A stretch of DNA of 64,000 bases from Burkholderia latens (GTDB lineage: Bacteria > Pseudomonadota > Gammaproteobacteria > Burkholderiales > Burkholderiaceae): positions 248,001 through 312,000 of the forward strand of contig NZ_CP013435.1 of assembly GCF_001718795.1 (NCBI RefSeq). Direction: 5' to 3'. Shown piece by piece: positions 18,204-27,730 of this stretch. The translations under genes and the position numbers were made by a program. The notes below the pieces were generated by a model. That model ran no database searches. It saw nothing but the letters and a program-made list of their open reading frames with translations, and was not told the DNA's origin. How positions within the stretch are numbered: position 1 is the stretch's first letter; each line of letters starts with the position of its first letter.

Positions 18204-19361
18204 TCATGCCTGCGCGCTGAGCGCGCGCGTGAAGCCGATCCGGCGCGCGCCGAACTGGCGCATCAGCGTGTCGGTATCGAGCCGGCCGGCCAGCGCCGTA
18301 TCGCCGTCGCCCGCGCCGGCGTCGAGCGTCACGTCGATCTCGAGGCCCGTGCTCAAGTAGTGGAGGTTGATCGCGGCCGGATGCAGGCCGCGCTGCGCGA
18401 GCGCGGCCTCGAGCCGCGCCGCGATCTCGTCGCGCGGCGGCAGCGCAAGCGCCGGGCGGCGCGCGGCGTCGTTCTCCGGGTCGACGTGAATCAGCGCGTC
18501 GAGCACGCGCGGATCGTTCAGCACGCGCGCCCGCGCCGTTTCGGCGATGTAGTGACCTTCCGATACCGAAATCATCGGATCGACGAGGATGTGCGCGTCG
18601 ACGAGCGCCGCGTCGCCCATTTTGCGCGTGCGCAGGTCGTGCACGTCGCGCACGCCCGGCGTCGCGACGAGCAACGCGCGGATTTCGGCCGACGCGGTCG
18701 CATCGAGCGCCCGATCCGACAGATCCTGCAGCGCGTCATAGCCGAACGTCCAGCCCATGCGCGCGACCATGAAGCCGACGATGGCCGCGGCGATCGGGTC
18801 GAGCAGCCGCACGCCGGCCAGACTGCCGACGATGCCGATCGCGACGACGAGCGACGACGCGGCGTCCGAGCGCGCGTGCCATGCGTTCGCGACGAGCATC
18901 GCGGAGCGCACGCGGCGCGCCTCGCGCAGCATGTAGCGGAACAGCGCCTCTTTCGACACGAGCACCGTCAGCGCGACGATCAGCGCGGAAAAATGGACGG
19001 CAGGAATGCTTTCGAGATTGACGAGCCGGTCTCCGGCGCGCCACAGCATGCCGATGCCGACCGCGATCAGGATCGCGCCGAGAAACAGCGACGCGACCGT
19101 CTCGTAGCGGCTGTGGCCGTAATTGTGATCGGCATCCGGCGAAGCGCCGCTATGGCGATTCGCAACCAGTACGACAAAATCCGAGATCAAATCGGAAATC
19201 GAATGGACGCCGTCGGCAATCAACGCCTGCGAATGCGCAACCACGCCTACAGCGATCTGAAACGTCGCAAGCACGACATTCAGCACGATACTGACGAACG
19301 TGCTCTTGCGTGCGACCGCGTGCTTATCCGCGCTTTGCGCGTCGCCAGAAAACGTAGACAT
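18204..19361 (-). CDS. Cation diffusion facilitator (zinc-type) transporter
   Basis: 385-residue CDF protein with about six membrane helices and a C-terminal cytoplasmic metallochaperone-like domain. The transport site is of the HD-HD type: H53/D57 in ADGVHSISD of helix 2 and H162/D166 in NAWHARSDAASS of helix 5, which usually means zinc (or cadmium) efflux. The GHSRYE motif follows helix 3. The tail beyond residue 290 is longer than in YiiP. ATG 19361 is chosen; the frame upstream to 19418 adds an unlikely 19 residues. Confidence 0.9.
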   Translation of the reverse strand: MSTFSGDAQSADKHAVARKSTFVSIVLNVVLATFQIAVGVVAHSQALIADGVHSISDLISDFVVLVANRHSGASPDADHNYGHSRYETVASLFLGAILIAVGIGMLWRAGDRLVNLESIPAVHFSALIVALTVLVSKEALFRYMLREARRVRSAMLVANAWHARSDAASSLVVAIGIVGSLAGVRLLDPIAAAIVGFMVARMGWTFGYDALQDLSDRALDATASAEIRALLVATPGVRDVHDLRTRKMGDAALVDAHILVDPMISVSEGHYIAETARARVLNDPRVLDALIHVDPENDAARRPALALPPRDEIAARLEAALAQRGLHPAAINLHYLSTGLEIDVTLDAGAGDGDTALAGRLDTDTLMRQFGARRIGFTRALSAQA

Positions 19362-19538
19362 GAAATACGAGATAACGGTTGGGATACGGAATTCTACCAA
19401 ACGCAGCCCTTGAGGCATTCCGATAACCCCAAATTTTCCATTTAAATCAATCGCTTATGCGAACGGGTCGCATTTTCATTCACGCCCACAATCTGACATT
19501 TCCGTGACAGCGCGCGGATGTTCCAAGGCCGCAAATAC

Positions 19539-19572
19539 AAAAGCCGCGTTCCTGCACGGACACGCGGCTTTT
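19539..19572. terminator. Terminator of the first H-NS gene
   Basis: AAAAGCCGCGT - 12 bases - ACGCGGCTTTT, 11-bp perfect stem ending in Ts on the leftward strand, 26 bases beyond the H-NS stop. Confidence 0.85.
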
Positions 19573-19597
19573 CTGAGGCGACGACTTAAACGAACGT

Positions 19598-19891
19598 TTA
19601 AATCGCAAACTGATCGCGGTTCTTGCCGGCGATCCAGCGCGGCGGCTTGCCACGGCCGGACCACGTCGCGCCCGTTTCCGGATCGCGGTATTTTGCCGCC
19701 ACGCCAGCGCGCGGGCGACCGACCTTGCCTGCCTTCGCGCGGCTGAGGCCGAGTTCGGCGAGCGAAAAGCCGTAGTCGGCAATCTTCTGCTTCACGTCAT
19801 TCAGCACTTCCGCGTATTCGCGCGACTTTGCTTCTTCGATTTGCTTCTCCAGCTTCTCCCGCTGGGCCAGCAGGTCCTTGTAAGAAGACAT
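19598..19891 (-). CDS. H-NS family nucleoid protein (first of two)
   Basis: 97-residue H-NS/BpH3-type protein. An N-terminal coiled coil mediates oligomerisation (MSSYKDLLAQREKLEKQIEE). The linker holds RAKAGKVGRPRAG, and the C-terminal DNA-binding domain contains the AT-hook-like core YRDPETGATWSGRGKPPRWI. Such proteins silence AT-rich, often horizontally acquired DNA. ATG 19891 starts the coiled coil as in homologues. The C-terminal 35 residues are almost the same as in the second paralogue at 55384-55680. The AT-rich upstream region suggests autoregulation. Confidence 0.93.
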   Translation of the reverse strand: MSSYKDLLAQREKLEKQIEEAKSREYAEVLNDVKQKIADYGFSLAELGLSRAKAGKVGRPRAGVAAKYRDPETGATWSGRGKPPRWIAGKNRDQFAI

Positions 19892-20247
19892 AGTTTCCCT
19901 TTCGATATGATCAATGGCACCGGTCTGCGGCCGGCTCGCCATTCATGGAATATTTGTGCCTCGGATTTTCGAAGGCAGAGATTAGCACAAAAAAGATTTG
20001 ATAGAAGCCGGGATTCACGAAAATCCCGAGGCCAATTGCAATTCACGCATGTCATTTTGACCGGTCACGGCCTTTTCTCAAATTTTTACGCTGTTGCATA
20101 GAGATTAGGACATTACCGATCCGGTATTCGCCCTATCAACATACGCAATTACCATGCATCCGCGAAAATCAAAGCTTTCATGTCGCGACAAGTTCGCGAA
20201 AATCGCGCTGCGGCATCGCGCTGAACAGGCGATGGCCGCCTGCGGCG
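19892..20247. other. AT-richer region upstream of H-NS gene
   Basis: About 350 bases, markedly lower in GC from 19960 to 20160, holding the H-NS promoter. Perfect short palindromes AATTGCAATT (20033-20042) and TGACCGGTCA (20058-20067) are visible but could be chance. No gene. Confidence 0.4.
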
Positions 20248-20907
20248 TCACGTCACATTCAGCGCGGCCGCAAGCACTCGCTCGCGCAGCGCGCCGGTGT
20301 CGCCCGGCACCGGGTCGAACGGCGTGCGTACGCGACGGCCATCGCAGCGCCAGTCGGCGCCGTGGCGATCGACGCCGAGCAGTTCGAGTCCGTCGCGGCG
20401 CGCATCGCTGGCCTCGTACGCGGCCCACAGCGCCTGTTCGTCGTCGAATCCGAGCGGCGGCAGCGTATCGAGCGCCGTGCCGTCGACCCAGCCCATCCGG
20501 CCGAACCCGCCGATATAGCGCAGCCGCTCGATGTCGAGCGCCCAGAACGTGAAATCGCCGAGTGCGAGATAGCGCGCCGCGTCCGGTTCGTAACGCGTAT
20601 AGCGCGCGGCGACATGCGGATCGGCGGCCAGCGGCGCGAAACGGCCGACGAGCGTCGCGCGCTCCGCATTCAGTACGTCGCCATCCGGCGCATCGACGAT
20701 CAGGAAGCCCGCGCGCGGATCGGCGGCGAGGTTGCGCGTGTGTTCGGCGAGCCCGCTCACGAGGATCACCGGCCGATGCGTCGCGTCGGGTGCGAACGGC
20801 ACCACCGTCGGATACGGAAAGCCTTGCGGGTCGCGCGCATGGGTCGCGAGCGTGCCGAGCGCGCAGCGGTGCAGCAGATGCAGGGCAAGGTCGGGATCGA
20901 TGTTCAA
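20248..20907 (-). CDS. HugZ-like pyridoxamine 5'-phosphate oxidase-fold protein
   Basis: About 219 residues. The N-terminal split-barrel (LHLLHRCALGTLATHARDPQG, PYPTVVPFAPD, ILVSGLAEHTRNLAADPRAG) binds FMN or haem in this superfamily. A C-terminal DUF2470-like domain (LLGVDRHGADWRCDGRRVRTPF) is typical of HugZ-type haem oxygenases. A role in haem degradation or flavin chemistry is possible, but the sequence alone does not decide. TTG at 20907 has AGGAG five bases upstream; a GTG at 20913 overlaps that site and is less likely. Confidence 0.75.
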   Translation of the reverse strand: MNIDPDLALHLLHRCALGTLATHARDPQGFPYPTVVPFAPDATHRPVILVSGLAEHTRNLAADPRAGFLIVDAPDGDVLNAERATLVGRFAPLAADPHVAARYTRYEPDAARYLALGDFTFWALDIERLRYIGGFGRMGWVDGTALDTLPPLGFDDEQALWAAYEASDARRDGLELLGVDRHGADWRCDGRRVRTPFDPVPGDTGALRERVLAAALNVT

Positions 20908-21171
20908 GGTCACTCCTGCGGTCGGTCAGTCGATGGCGGCGACAAGCAGGCATCGCAACGACTGCGGGCATGCCGCCTGCGCATCGATGTTACCCGCGGT
21001 ACGGCGCTGCTGCGTATTGGCCGGATGGCCGGTGCGCAGCGCGCGCGATCCGCCGGCGCTCACGACCGGCCGGACGGCCGACGCGCCGGCAAGACCGTAA
21101 GCGGTTCGATAGAATCGGACGAATCCGATGGGCGCGGCGCGCCCGCACAAACTTTCATTGAAGAGCGTTCC

Positions 21172-22386
21172 GTGTCCGAATCTTCGTCCCGATCCTCGTC
21201 CCACTTCGCCGCACCGCCCGACGCGCATCGCGCGCTGGCGCTGCCGGTCCGCCAGCGTGCCCGCACCGCGACAATGGCGCTGTTCTTCGTCGCCGGCATG
21301 ATGTACGCATCGTGGGGCGTGCACGTGCCCACCGTGCGCGACAAGTTCGCGCTGAGCCCCGGGCTGCTGTCGATCGCGCTGTTTGCGGTCGCGGGCGGCT
21401 CGATCGCCGCGATGCTGACGATCGCGCGCTGGATCGCGCGGGTCGGCTCGCGCACCGCGTGCGTCGCCGGCGGGCTGGTGATGTCCGCGTGCGCGGCGCT
21501 GATCCTCGTCGTGCCCGACTACTGGATGCTGCTCGCCGTGCTCGCGCTGTTCGGTTTCTCGATGGCGACGCTCGACGTCGCGATGAACGCCGAGGCAAGC
21601 GCGGTCGAGCTCGCGCTCGGCAAGCCGATCATGTCGTCGCTGCACGGTATGTTCAGCATCGGCGGGATGTCGGGGGCGGCCGCCGGCGGCGCGCTGCTGT
21701 CGGCCGGCATGGCGCCGGCCGTGCATCTCGCGCTCGCAGCCGCGCTCAACGCGGCGGTGCTGCTCGCGGCGAGCCCGGCCGTGCTGCCGCACGTCCCGCA
21801 TCAAGAACACGGGCACGGCGGCGGCAATCGCTGGCGCTCGGCCGCGCTGTGGATGCTCGGCGGAATCGCGCTGATCGCGTTGATCGCCGAAGGTGCGATG
21901 TACGACTGGGCAACGGTCTACATGCGCGACGTCGTCGCGGCGAGCCCTGCACTGGCGAGCGCCGCGTACGCGGCATTCTCCGGCGGAATGGCGATCGCGC
22001 GGTTCGCGGGCGACGCGGTGCGCGCACGCTTCGGCGCGCCGCAGCTCGTGTTCGCGAGCGCGTCGCTTGCATGCGCGGGCATGATCGGCGCGCTGCTGCT
22101 GCCAAATGCGGTGGTGGTTCTCGCCGGCTTCACGCTGATGGGCCTCGGCCTCGCGAACATGATGCCCGTACTGTTCGCCGCCGCCGCGCGCGTGAAGGGC
22201 ATTCACGCGGCCGAAGGCCTCGCGCACGTGGCCGGGCTCGCGTATTTCGGACTGCTGTTCGGTCCGGTGGTGATCGGCGGCGTCGCGCAAAGCGCCGGCC
22301 TGACGGTGGGGCTGTCCGTCGTCGCGCTGTGCGCGGCACTCGTCGCGGCAGTCGCGCCGAGGGTACTCGCGCACCTGAAGATCTGA
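21172..22386 (+). CDS. MFS transporter (YbjJ-like)
   Basis: 404-residue major facilitator protein with about twelve membrane helices. After a Ser-rich cytoplasmic start, the first helix ends ASWGVHVPTVRDKFALSPG, and helix 5 carries SSLHGMFSIGGMSGAAAGG. Both are characteristic of the YbjJ/FucP-like branch of uncertain substrate. The loop between helices 6 and 7 is His/Gly-rich (HQEHGHGGG). The GTG at 21172 has GAAGAG upstream; the frame continues far upstream but there it is antisense to the HugZ-like gene. Confidence 0.85.
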   Translation: MSESSSRSSSHFAAPPDAHRALALPVRQRARTATMALFFVAGMMYASWGVHVPTVRDKFALSPGLLSIALFAVAGGSIAAMLTIARWIARVGSRTACVAGGLVMSACAALILVVPDYWMLLAVLALFGFSMATLDVAMNAEASAVELALGKPIMSSLHGMFSIGGMSGAAAGGALLSAGMAPAVHLALAAALNAAVLLAASPAVLPHVPHQEHGHGGGNRWRSAALWMLGGIALIALIAEGAMYDWATVYMRDVVAASPALASAAYAAFSGGMAIARFAGDAVRARFGAPQLVFASASLACAGMIGALLLPNAVVVLAGFTLMGLGLANMMPVLFAAAARVKGIHAAEGLAHVAGLAYFGLLFGPVVIGGVAQSAGLTVGLSVVALCAALVAAVAPRVLAHLKI

Positions 22387-22427
22387 TCGCGGCGATCCCG
22401 CCGCCGGCGCCCGGCCGCACAAGAAGA

Positions 22428-22459
22428 AAGGCGCGCCCGCGTTGCCGCGGGCGCGCCTT
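22428..22459. terminator. Bidirectional terminator after the MFS gene
   Basis: AAGGCGCGCCCGCG - TTGC - CGCGGGCGCGCCTT, 14-bp perfect stem between the convergent MFS and livJ-type genes. The rightward U run is short, the leftward one (TTTCTTCTT) better. Confidence 0.75.
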
Positions 22460-22486
22460 CACCCCTTCTGTCGACCGCTCGTCAGC

Positions 22487-23629
22487 TTACATCTTCACTT
22501 CGTCGAGCAGCGTCTTCTTGCCGCTCTTGTAGTTGTAGAGCGAGATCACGCCGTGCTGCAGGTCGCCCTTCGAGTCGAAGGTCGTCGTGCCGATCACGCC
22601 CGTGTACTTCGTCGCCGGCATCGCCGCGAGGATCTTGGCCGGGTCCGTCGAGTTCGCGCGCTTCATCGCGTCGGCGATGATGTACACGGCGTCATACGTG
22701 AACGGTGCGTAGATCTGGATCGGCTGGCCGAAGCGCTTCTCGTACTTGGCCTTGAACGCCGCGCCGCCCGGCATCTTCTCGAGCGAAGCACCGGCTTCCG
22801 AGCACACGATGTTGTCGGTCGCGTCGCCGGCCAGGTCGGCCAGCTTCTCCGTGCACACGCCGTCGCCCGCGAAGATCTTCGCGCGCAGGCCGAGCTGCTT
22901 CGCCTGTTTCGCGAACGGGCCGCCGGTGGCGTCCATGCCGCCGTACATGATCGCGTCCGGGTTCTCGCCCTTGATCTTGGTCAGAATCGCGCGGAAGTCG
23001 ACCGCCTTGTCGTTGGTCGCGTCATGCGACATCACCTTCAGGCCGAGCGCCTTCGCCTTCTTCTCGAACTCGTTCGCGAGACCCTGGCCGTAAGCGGTCG
23101 AATCGTCGACCACGGCGACGCTCTTGATGCCCTTCGAATGCGCGTAGTCGGCGAGTGCCGGGCCCTGCTGCGCATCGGTCGCGACCACGCGGTACGTGGT
23201 CTTGAAGCCTTGCTGCGTGTAAGCCGGGTTGGTTGCCGACGGCGAGATCTGCACGATGCCCGCATCGCTGTAGATCTTCGATGCCGGGATCGACGTGCCC
23301 GAGTTCAGGTGGCCGACAACCGCGACGACCTTGTCGTCGACGAGCTTCTGCGCAACCTGCGTCGCCTGCCGCGGGTCGGCCGCGTCATCTTGCGGGTCGA
23401 GTTGCAGCGTGATCTTCTGGCCGCCGATCGTGAGACCCTTCGCGTTGATTTCCTCGACTGCGAGACGCGCGCCGTTTTCGTTGTCCTTGCCCAGGTGTGC
23501 AATGCCGCCCGTCAACGGCGCGACGTGGCCGATCTTGACGACTTGATCGGCGGACGCGTTGCTTGCAGCTGCTGCACACAGCATCGCCGCTGCGGTGATC
23601 GGCAACAGCTTTTGCATCTTGATATTCAT
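22487..23629 (-). CDS. Branched-chain amino acid ABC transporter substrate-binding protein (LivJ/LivK type)
   Basis: 380-residue periplasmic binding protein. The signal peptide covers about residues 1-27 (KMQKLLPITAAAMLCAAAASNASA). The mature protein has the Leu/Ile/Val-binding fold, with QVVKIGHVAPLTGGIAHLGKDNENG at the start and the typical QITLQLDPQDDAADPRQ and ISPSATNPAYTQQG segments. It would deliver leucine, isoleucine, valine or a related ligand to LivHMGF, whose genes are not in this window. GGAGACTTAC precedes ATG 23629. The region upstream has three palindromes, so regulation is probably specific. Confidence 0.92.
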   Translation of the reverse strand: MNIKMQKLLPITAAAMLCAAAASNASADQVVKIGHVAPLTGGIAHLGKDNENGARLAVEEINAKGLTIGGQKITLQLDPQDDAADPRQATQVAQKLVDDKVVAVVGHLNSGTSIPASKIYSDAGIVQISPSATNPAYTQQGFKTTYRVVATDAQQGPALADYAHSKGIKSVAVVDDSTAYGQGLANEFEKKAKALGLKVMSHDATNDKAVDFRAILTKIKGENPDAIMYGGMDATGGPFAKQAKQLGLRAKIFAGDGVCTEKLADLAGDATDNIVCSEAGASLEKMPGGAAFKAKYEKRFGQPIQIYAPFTYDAVYIIADAMKRANSTDPAKILAAMPATKYTGVIGTTTFDSKGDLQHGVISLYNYKSGKKTLLDEVKM

Positions 23630-23784
23630 GTAAGTCTCCAGTTTCGGTCCCAATAAACGCCATCGCCCGGTGCCCCGCTGCCATCCCTGTGTTTGCATTC
23701 ACTGGACGATTCGCCGGTTGCATCCTTCATGCACTTGGCCTCAAGCACGTGGGAAACAACCGCTTTTAGCAGCCGCCCGCCCGT

Positions 23785-23851
23785 ACTTGCGCGCAAGTGT
23801 AGGTGATCAAATTAATTTGTGGGACTTTTTTGGGGTAGTGGTAACACTACC
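23785..23851. promoter_or_regulatory. Three perfect palindromes in tandem (candidate operators)
   Basis: ACTTGCGCGCAAGT (23785-23798), CAAATTAATTTG (23808-23819) and GGTAGTG-GTAA-CACTACC (23834-23851) lie in 67 bases, 155-220 bases upstream of the livJ-type start. The third has 7-bp arms around a 4-base centre. They probably bind regulators of the livJ-type gene; none can be named. Confidence 0.5.
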
Positions 23852-24005
23852 GATACGCCCGTTCTGGAATGACTACTCGAATATCGTTGCAAGGCCCGCC
23901 GGATAAGGGTTTCCGCTAATCACGAAGGTGCACGCAACAGGTTGATTTAAAGCATTCGTACGTCATTTCGCTTCGGTATTTTGTGCACGTGATCGTTGAA
24001 TGAAA

Positions 24006-24025
24006 CGCGCGTGACAGCACGCGCG
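24006..24025 (-). terminator. Probable terminator of the nitronate monooxygenase gene
   Basis: CGCGCGTG - 4 bases - CACGCGCG, 8-bp perfect stem followed on the leftward strand by TTTCATT; 24 bases past the gene stop. Confidence 0.5.
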
Positions 24026-24048
24026 GTTCGGGCCCGGATGCGCGCCGT

Positions 24049-25131
24049 TCACGCAGCCGCCGCGCGCCACTCGGTGTCGAGCGCGTCCACGAGCTGCGAC
24101 GTGGTCAGCGACGCAGCGCGCCGCCGGGTCAGCGGCGCGCCCTGGCCGGCCCACAGCGACAGGTAGTCGCCGTCGTTCGCCCGCGCCGCGGCCTGGCGCA
24201 GCGGTTGTGTCAGCGCGTTCTGCATCGGATACGGCGCGACGTCGGCGGCGCGTTCGCCGAGCCGCGTCATCAGCGTGTTGCGCAAGCCGCGCGCATGCCG
24301 CCCGGTGATTGCGCGCGTGACCTGCGTCGACGTATCCGTGCTGGCAACGACGCGCGCCTTCCAGTCCGCCGCGATCGCGCTTTCCGCGCACGCAAGGAAC
24401 GCGGTGCCGAGTTGCGCGGCCTGCGCGCCGAGCGCGAGCGCGGCCGCAATCCCGCGGCCGTCCATGATGCCGCCGGCGGCGAGCACGGGCAGGCCGGTCG
24501 CGTCGACGAGTTGCGGGACGAGCGCAAGCGTGCCGATGAGCGCGTCCTCGGCCGCGCCGATGAAGGTGCCGCGATGGCCGCCGGCTTCGGCGCCCTGCGC
24601 GGAAATCGCGTCCGCACCGGCGTCCCGCCACGCGAGCCCTTCGGCGACATGCGTCGCGGTGCCGATCACGTAGGTGCCGGCAGCCTTCAGCCGCGCGACG
24701 TCGGCCGCATCGAGCACACCGAATGTGAAGCTGGCCACCGGCACGCGCAACGCGACGAGCGTATCGAGCTGCGCGCGAAAGTCCGGCGCGTAGCGCGCCG
24801 GCGCGGTGCCGGGCGGCAGCCCGAGCGCCGCGTTCAGCGGATCGATCGCGGCGAGCGCACGTGCGACGGTGGCCGCGTCGGGCGCGGCGTCGTCGGGCAA
24901 CACGAACAGGTTGACGGCGAACGGGCGCGCGGTGGCCGCGCGAATCGCGGCGACTTCGGTTTCGAGACGGTCCGGCGTGAACGCGCCGGCGCCGAGGCTG
25001 CCGAGCGCGCCGGCATTGGACGCGGCCGCGGCCATCGCGGCCGTGCCCGCGCCGACCATCGGCGCCTGCACGAGCGGCACGCGCAGGCCGAAGCGTTCTG
25101 AAAAGGGTGTGGAAAGCGAACGGGCGGACAT
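24049..25131 (-). CDS. Nitronate monooxygenase (2-nitropropane dioxygenase family)
   Basis: 360-residue FMN-dependent TIM-barrel enzyme that oxidises alkyl nitronates such as propionate-3-nitronate. The N-terminal PLVQAPMVGAGTAAMAAAASNAGALGSLG binds FMN phosphate. The family signature AISAQGAEAGGHRGTF and the later LAAGGIMDGRGIAAALALGA are both present. Close relatives include FabK-type enoyl reductases, but length and these motifs favour nitronate monooxygenase class I. Divergent from the dienelactone hydrolase gene. The start at 25131 has GGATCCGCC upstream. Confidence 0.9.
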   Translation of the reverse strand: MSARSLSTPFSERFGLRVPLVQAPMVGAGTAAMAAAASNAGALGSLGAGAFTPDRLETEVAAIRAATARPFAVNLFVLPDDAAPDAATVARALAAIDPLNAALGLPPGTAPARYAPDFRAQLDTLVALRVPVASFTFGVLDAADVARLKAAGTYVIGTATHVAEGLAWRDAGADAISAQGAEAGGHRGTFIGAAEDALIGTLALVPQLVDATGLPVLAAGGIMDGRGIAAALALGAQAAQLGTAFLACAESAIAADWKARVVASTDTSTQVTRAITGRHARGLRNTLMTRLGERAADVAPYPMQNALTQPLRQAAARANDGDYLSLWAGQGAPLTRRRAASLTTSQLVDALDTEWRAAAA

Positions 25132-25390
25132 GGCGGATCCTTCGATGGCGATGCGCGAAAGCGCTTTGTAAAAGCCGACACGTCGACTCTATCGAAGCGG
25201 CGCGCCGCCGAAAAATGAATAATCGAGATCGAAACGATCGCTGCGCGAGAACCCGGTCCGGCCCATCGTGACCGACCGCGGCGCCGACGTTGCACGCGGC
25301 TGCAGCGCCCCGGGATTGGTGGCACACTAGGCCGCCTTTTTCACCATCCGCGGCGCGCGCGGCGCGCGCCCGTTCGCCAGGAGTTCAAAC

Positions 25391-26083
25391 GTGACAGCCC
25401 AATGGATCGACATCCCGACCGGTAACGACAGCTTCGGTGGCTATCTCGCGCTGCCCAAGCGCGGCAACGGCCCCGCAGTCATCATCATCCAGGAGATCTT
25501 CGGCGTGAACTCGCACATCCGCGCGGTCGCCGACCAATACGCGGCCGACGGCTTCGTCGCGCTCGCGCCGGACGTGTTCTGGCGCACGCAGCCGCGCGTC
25601 GAGCTGACCTACGAAGGCGCCGATCGCGACAAGGGCATCGAGCTGATGAAGAAGACCGACGTCGGCCTTGCGGTGGCGGACATCGGCGCGGCCGCCGACG
25701 TGCTGCGCGCGCGCGCCGACGTCGCCGGCAAGGTCGCGGCGATCGGCTACTGCTTCGGCGGTCAGCTCGCGTACCGCGCAGCGGCGGCGGGCCACGTCGA
25801 TGCAGCGGTCGCCTATTACGGCGGCGGTATCCAGAACGCGCTCGACCTCGCCGCCAAGATCACGCAGCCGATCCAGTTTCACTACGCGGAGAACGACCAC
25901 GGCATTCCGCTCGACGCGGTCGAGAAGGTGAAGGGCGCGTTCGCGGACCGCGGCAACGCATCGTTCCACCTCTATCCGGGCGCCGAGCACGGCTTCAACT
26001 GCACGGACCGCGCGTCGTACCACCAGCGCGCGTCGGCACTCGCGCACGGCCGCACGCTGACGTTCCTCGCCGAACACCTGTAA
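25391..26083 (+). CDS. Dienelactone hydrolase family protein
   Basis: 230-residue alpha/beta hydrolase of the carboxymethylenebutenolidase family. The catalytic triad is C121 (GYCFGG), D169 (AENDHG) and H200 (GAEHGF), with the supporting glutamate E35 in QEIFG. In chloroaromatic and other aromatic degradation such enzymes open dienelactone to maleylacetate. With no catechol-pathway genes beside it, the physiological substrate here is open. GTG 25391 is preceded by CAGGAG. Divergent from the nitronate monooxygenase gene. Confidence 0.9.
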   Translation: MTAQWIDIPTGNDSFGGYLALPKRGNGPAVIIIQEIFGVNSHIRAVADQYAADGFVALAPDVFWRTQPRVELTYEGADRDKGIELMKKTDVGLAVADIGAAADVLRARADVAGKVAAIGYCFGGQLAYRAAAAGHVDAAVAYYGGGIQNALDLAAKITQPIQFHYAENDHGIPLDAVEKVKGAFADRGNASFHLYPGAEHGFNCTDRASYHQRASALAHGRTLTFLAEHL

Positions 26084-26164
26084 AGGCAGCCGGCCGCGGG
26101 TCCGGCACGCCGGGTCCGCGTTATCCTCCCATCATCGCCACGGGTCACAACGGGGGTGACAGCG

Positions 26165-27643
26165 ATGCATTCGGACTATCTCGCGCACGACGCAATCGGT
26201 CTTGCCGCACTCGTGCGCGAGCGCAAGGCGAGCCCGCGCGAACTGCTCGACGCCGCGATCGGGCAGGCCGAAGCGGTAAACGGCGCGGTCAACGCGATCG
26301 TGCTGCAGGACTATGACGCCGCACGCAAGCGCGCGGAATCGGCGAGCACCACCGCCCCCGACGCGCCGCTCGCGGGCGTCCCGTATCTCATCAAGGATCT
26401 CGGTGCGGCCGTCGCCGGGCTACCGCTGTCGATGGGCAGCCGGCACTACCGCTACTTCGTTCCCGCCGACGACTCCGCGCTGATTGCGCGCAGCCGCGCG
26501 GCCGGCCTCAACTTGTTCGGCAAGACCAACACGTCGGAAATCGGCCAGATGCCGTACACCGAACCCGAGCTGTTCGGCGCGTGCCGTAATCCGTGGAATC
26601 TCGATCACACGCCCGGCGGCTCGAGCGGCGGCGCGGCCGCGGCCGTCGCGGCCGGCATCGTGCCGCTCGCGCATGCGTCCGACGGCGGCGGCTCGATCCG
26701 GATCCCCGCGTCGTGCTGCGGGCTGTTCGGGCTGAAGCCGAGCCGCAATCCGTTACTGGCAGACCTGCCTTCGAACGGCGAACTCGTGGTCCAGCATGCG
26801 GTGTCGCGCAGCGTGCGCGACAGCGCGCTGCTGCTCGACGTGACGACCGGCCAGACGCTGCCGCCCGGCGCGCCCGGCACCTTTCTCGGCGCGCTGGACA
26901 CGCCGCCGGGGCCGCTGCGGATCGGCCTCGTCACCGATCCGATGCTCGCGCCGGCACTCGACGACGACACGCGCGCCGCGCTCGACGATGCCGCCGCGCT
27001 GGCCGAATCGCTCGGCCATCACGTCGAACCGGCGACGCTGCACATCGACCGTGCGCGCACGGCGGAGACCTTTCTCATGCTGTGGGCGACGATCGCCGAG
27101 GAGATGGTGCTCGGTGCGCGCGCGCTGACCGGACGCACACCGAAGCGCGCGGAATTCGAGCCGGCGACGTGGGCGATGGCGGTGGTCGGCCGGCGTGTCG
27201 CCCGCGCGCGGCTCGCGGACGTGCTCGAATGGCAGCGTCAGCTCACGGTGCAGGTCGCCGGGCTCGTGTCGCGCTACGACGCGATCCTGTGCGCGACGCT
27301 GGCAGGGCCGCCGGTAAAGATCGGCGAGCTGCAGCCGACCGCACTCGAAGCCGCGCAGATGAAATTCCTCGCCGCGCTGCCGGTGAAGCCGCTGCTGCGG
27401 GAAATGCTCGCGCGAACGTCGGAGAAGGCGTTCATGTGGGCCGGCTGCACCGAGCTGTTCAATCTGACGGGCCAGCCGGCGATGTCGGTGCCGCTCTACT
27501 GGAACGCGCGCGGGCTGCCGATCGGCGTGCAGTTCGTTGCACGGCACGCCGACGATGTGCTGCTGCTGAAGCTCGCGCGCCAGCTCGAGCAGGCGCGGCC
27601 GTGGTTCGACCGGCGGCCGCCGCTGATGCAGGCGCAACGCTGA
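26165..27643 (+). CDS. Amidase (amidase-signature family)
   Basis: 492-residue amidase-signature enzyme with the Ser-cisSer-Lys triad: K77 (YLIKDLGA), S153 ([16 protein letters not shown]) and nucleophile S177 ([11 protein letters not shown]). It hydrolyses carbon-nitrogen amide bonds; the substrate is not predictable, and it is not GatA by context because no gatB/gatC is near. ATG 26165 has GGGGGTG at a good distance; a GTG three codons upstream is the alternative. It may be co-transcribed with the hydrolase before it, across an 81-base gap. Confidence 0.88.
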   Translation: MHSDYLAHDAIGLAALVRERKASPRELLDAAIGQAEAVNGAVNAIVLQDYDAARKRAESASTTAPDAPLAGVPYLIKDLGAAVAGLPLSMGSRHYRYFVPADDSALIARSRAAGLNLFGKTNTSEIGQMPYTEPELFGACRNPWNLDHTPGGSSGGAAAAVAAGIVPLAHASDGGGSIRIPASCCGLFGLKPSRNPLLADLPSNGELVVQHAVSRSVRDSALLLDVTTGQTLPPGAPGTFLGALDTPPGPLRIGLVTDPMLAPALDDDTRAALDDAAALAESLGHHVEPATLHIDRARTAETFLMLWATIAEEMVLGARALTGRTPKRAEFEPATWAMAVVGRRVARARLADVLEWQRQLTVQVAGLVSRYDAILCATLAGPPVKIGELQPTALEAAQMKFLAALPVKPLLREMLARTSEKAFMWAGCTELFNLTGQPAMSVPLYWNARGLPIGVQFVARHADDVLLLKLARQLEQARPWFDRRPPLMQAQR

Positions 27644-27672
27644 CGCAAGCGCCGGCGGCGCGACGGCGAAAA

Positions 27673-27705
27673 AAAGCCCCGCCGGTTTGCCGCCGGCGGG
27701 GCTTT
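27673..27705. terminator. Bidirectional terminator between amidase and metF
   Basis: AAAGCCCCGCCGG - 7 bases - CCGGCGGGGCTTT, 13-bp perfect stem; the leftward strand adds a run of five or more Ts. It lies between convergent genes. Confidence 0.88.
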
Positions 27706-27730
27706 CGCGCATGCAACCGCGTGGCGGCGC

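Larger units (their letters stand above)
23630..24048. other. Upstream region of the livJ-type gene with stacked palindromes
   Basis: About 420 bases with no gene, falling in GC around 23800-23970. It contains three perfect palindromes (23785-23851) and, near its right end, the terminator of the nitronate monooxygenase gene. Confidence 0.6.
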
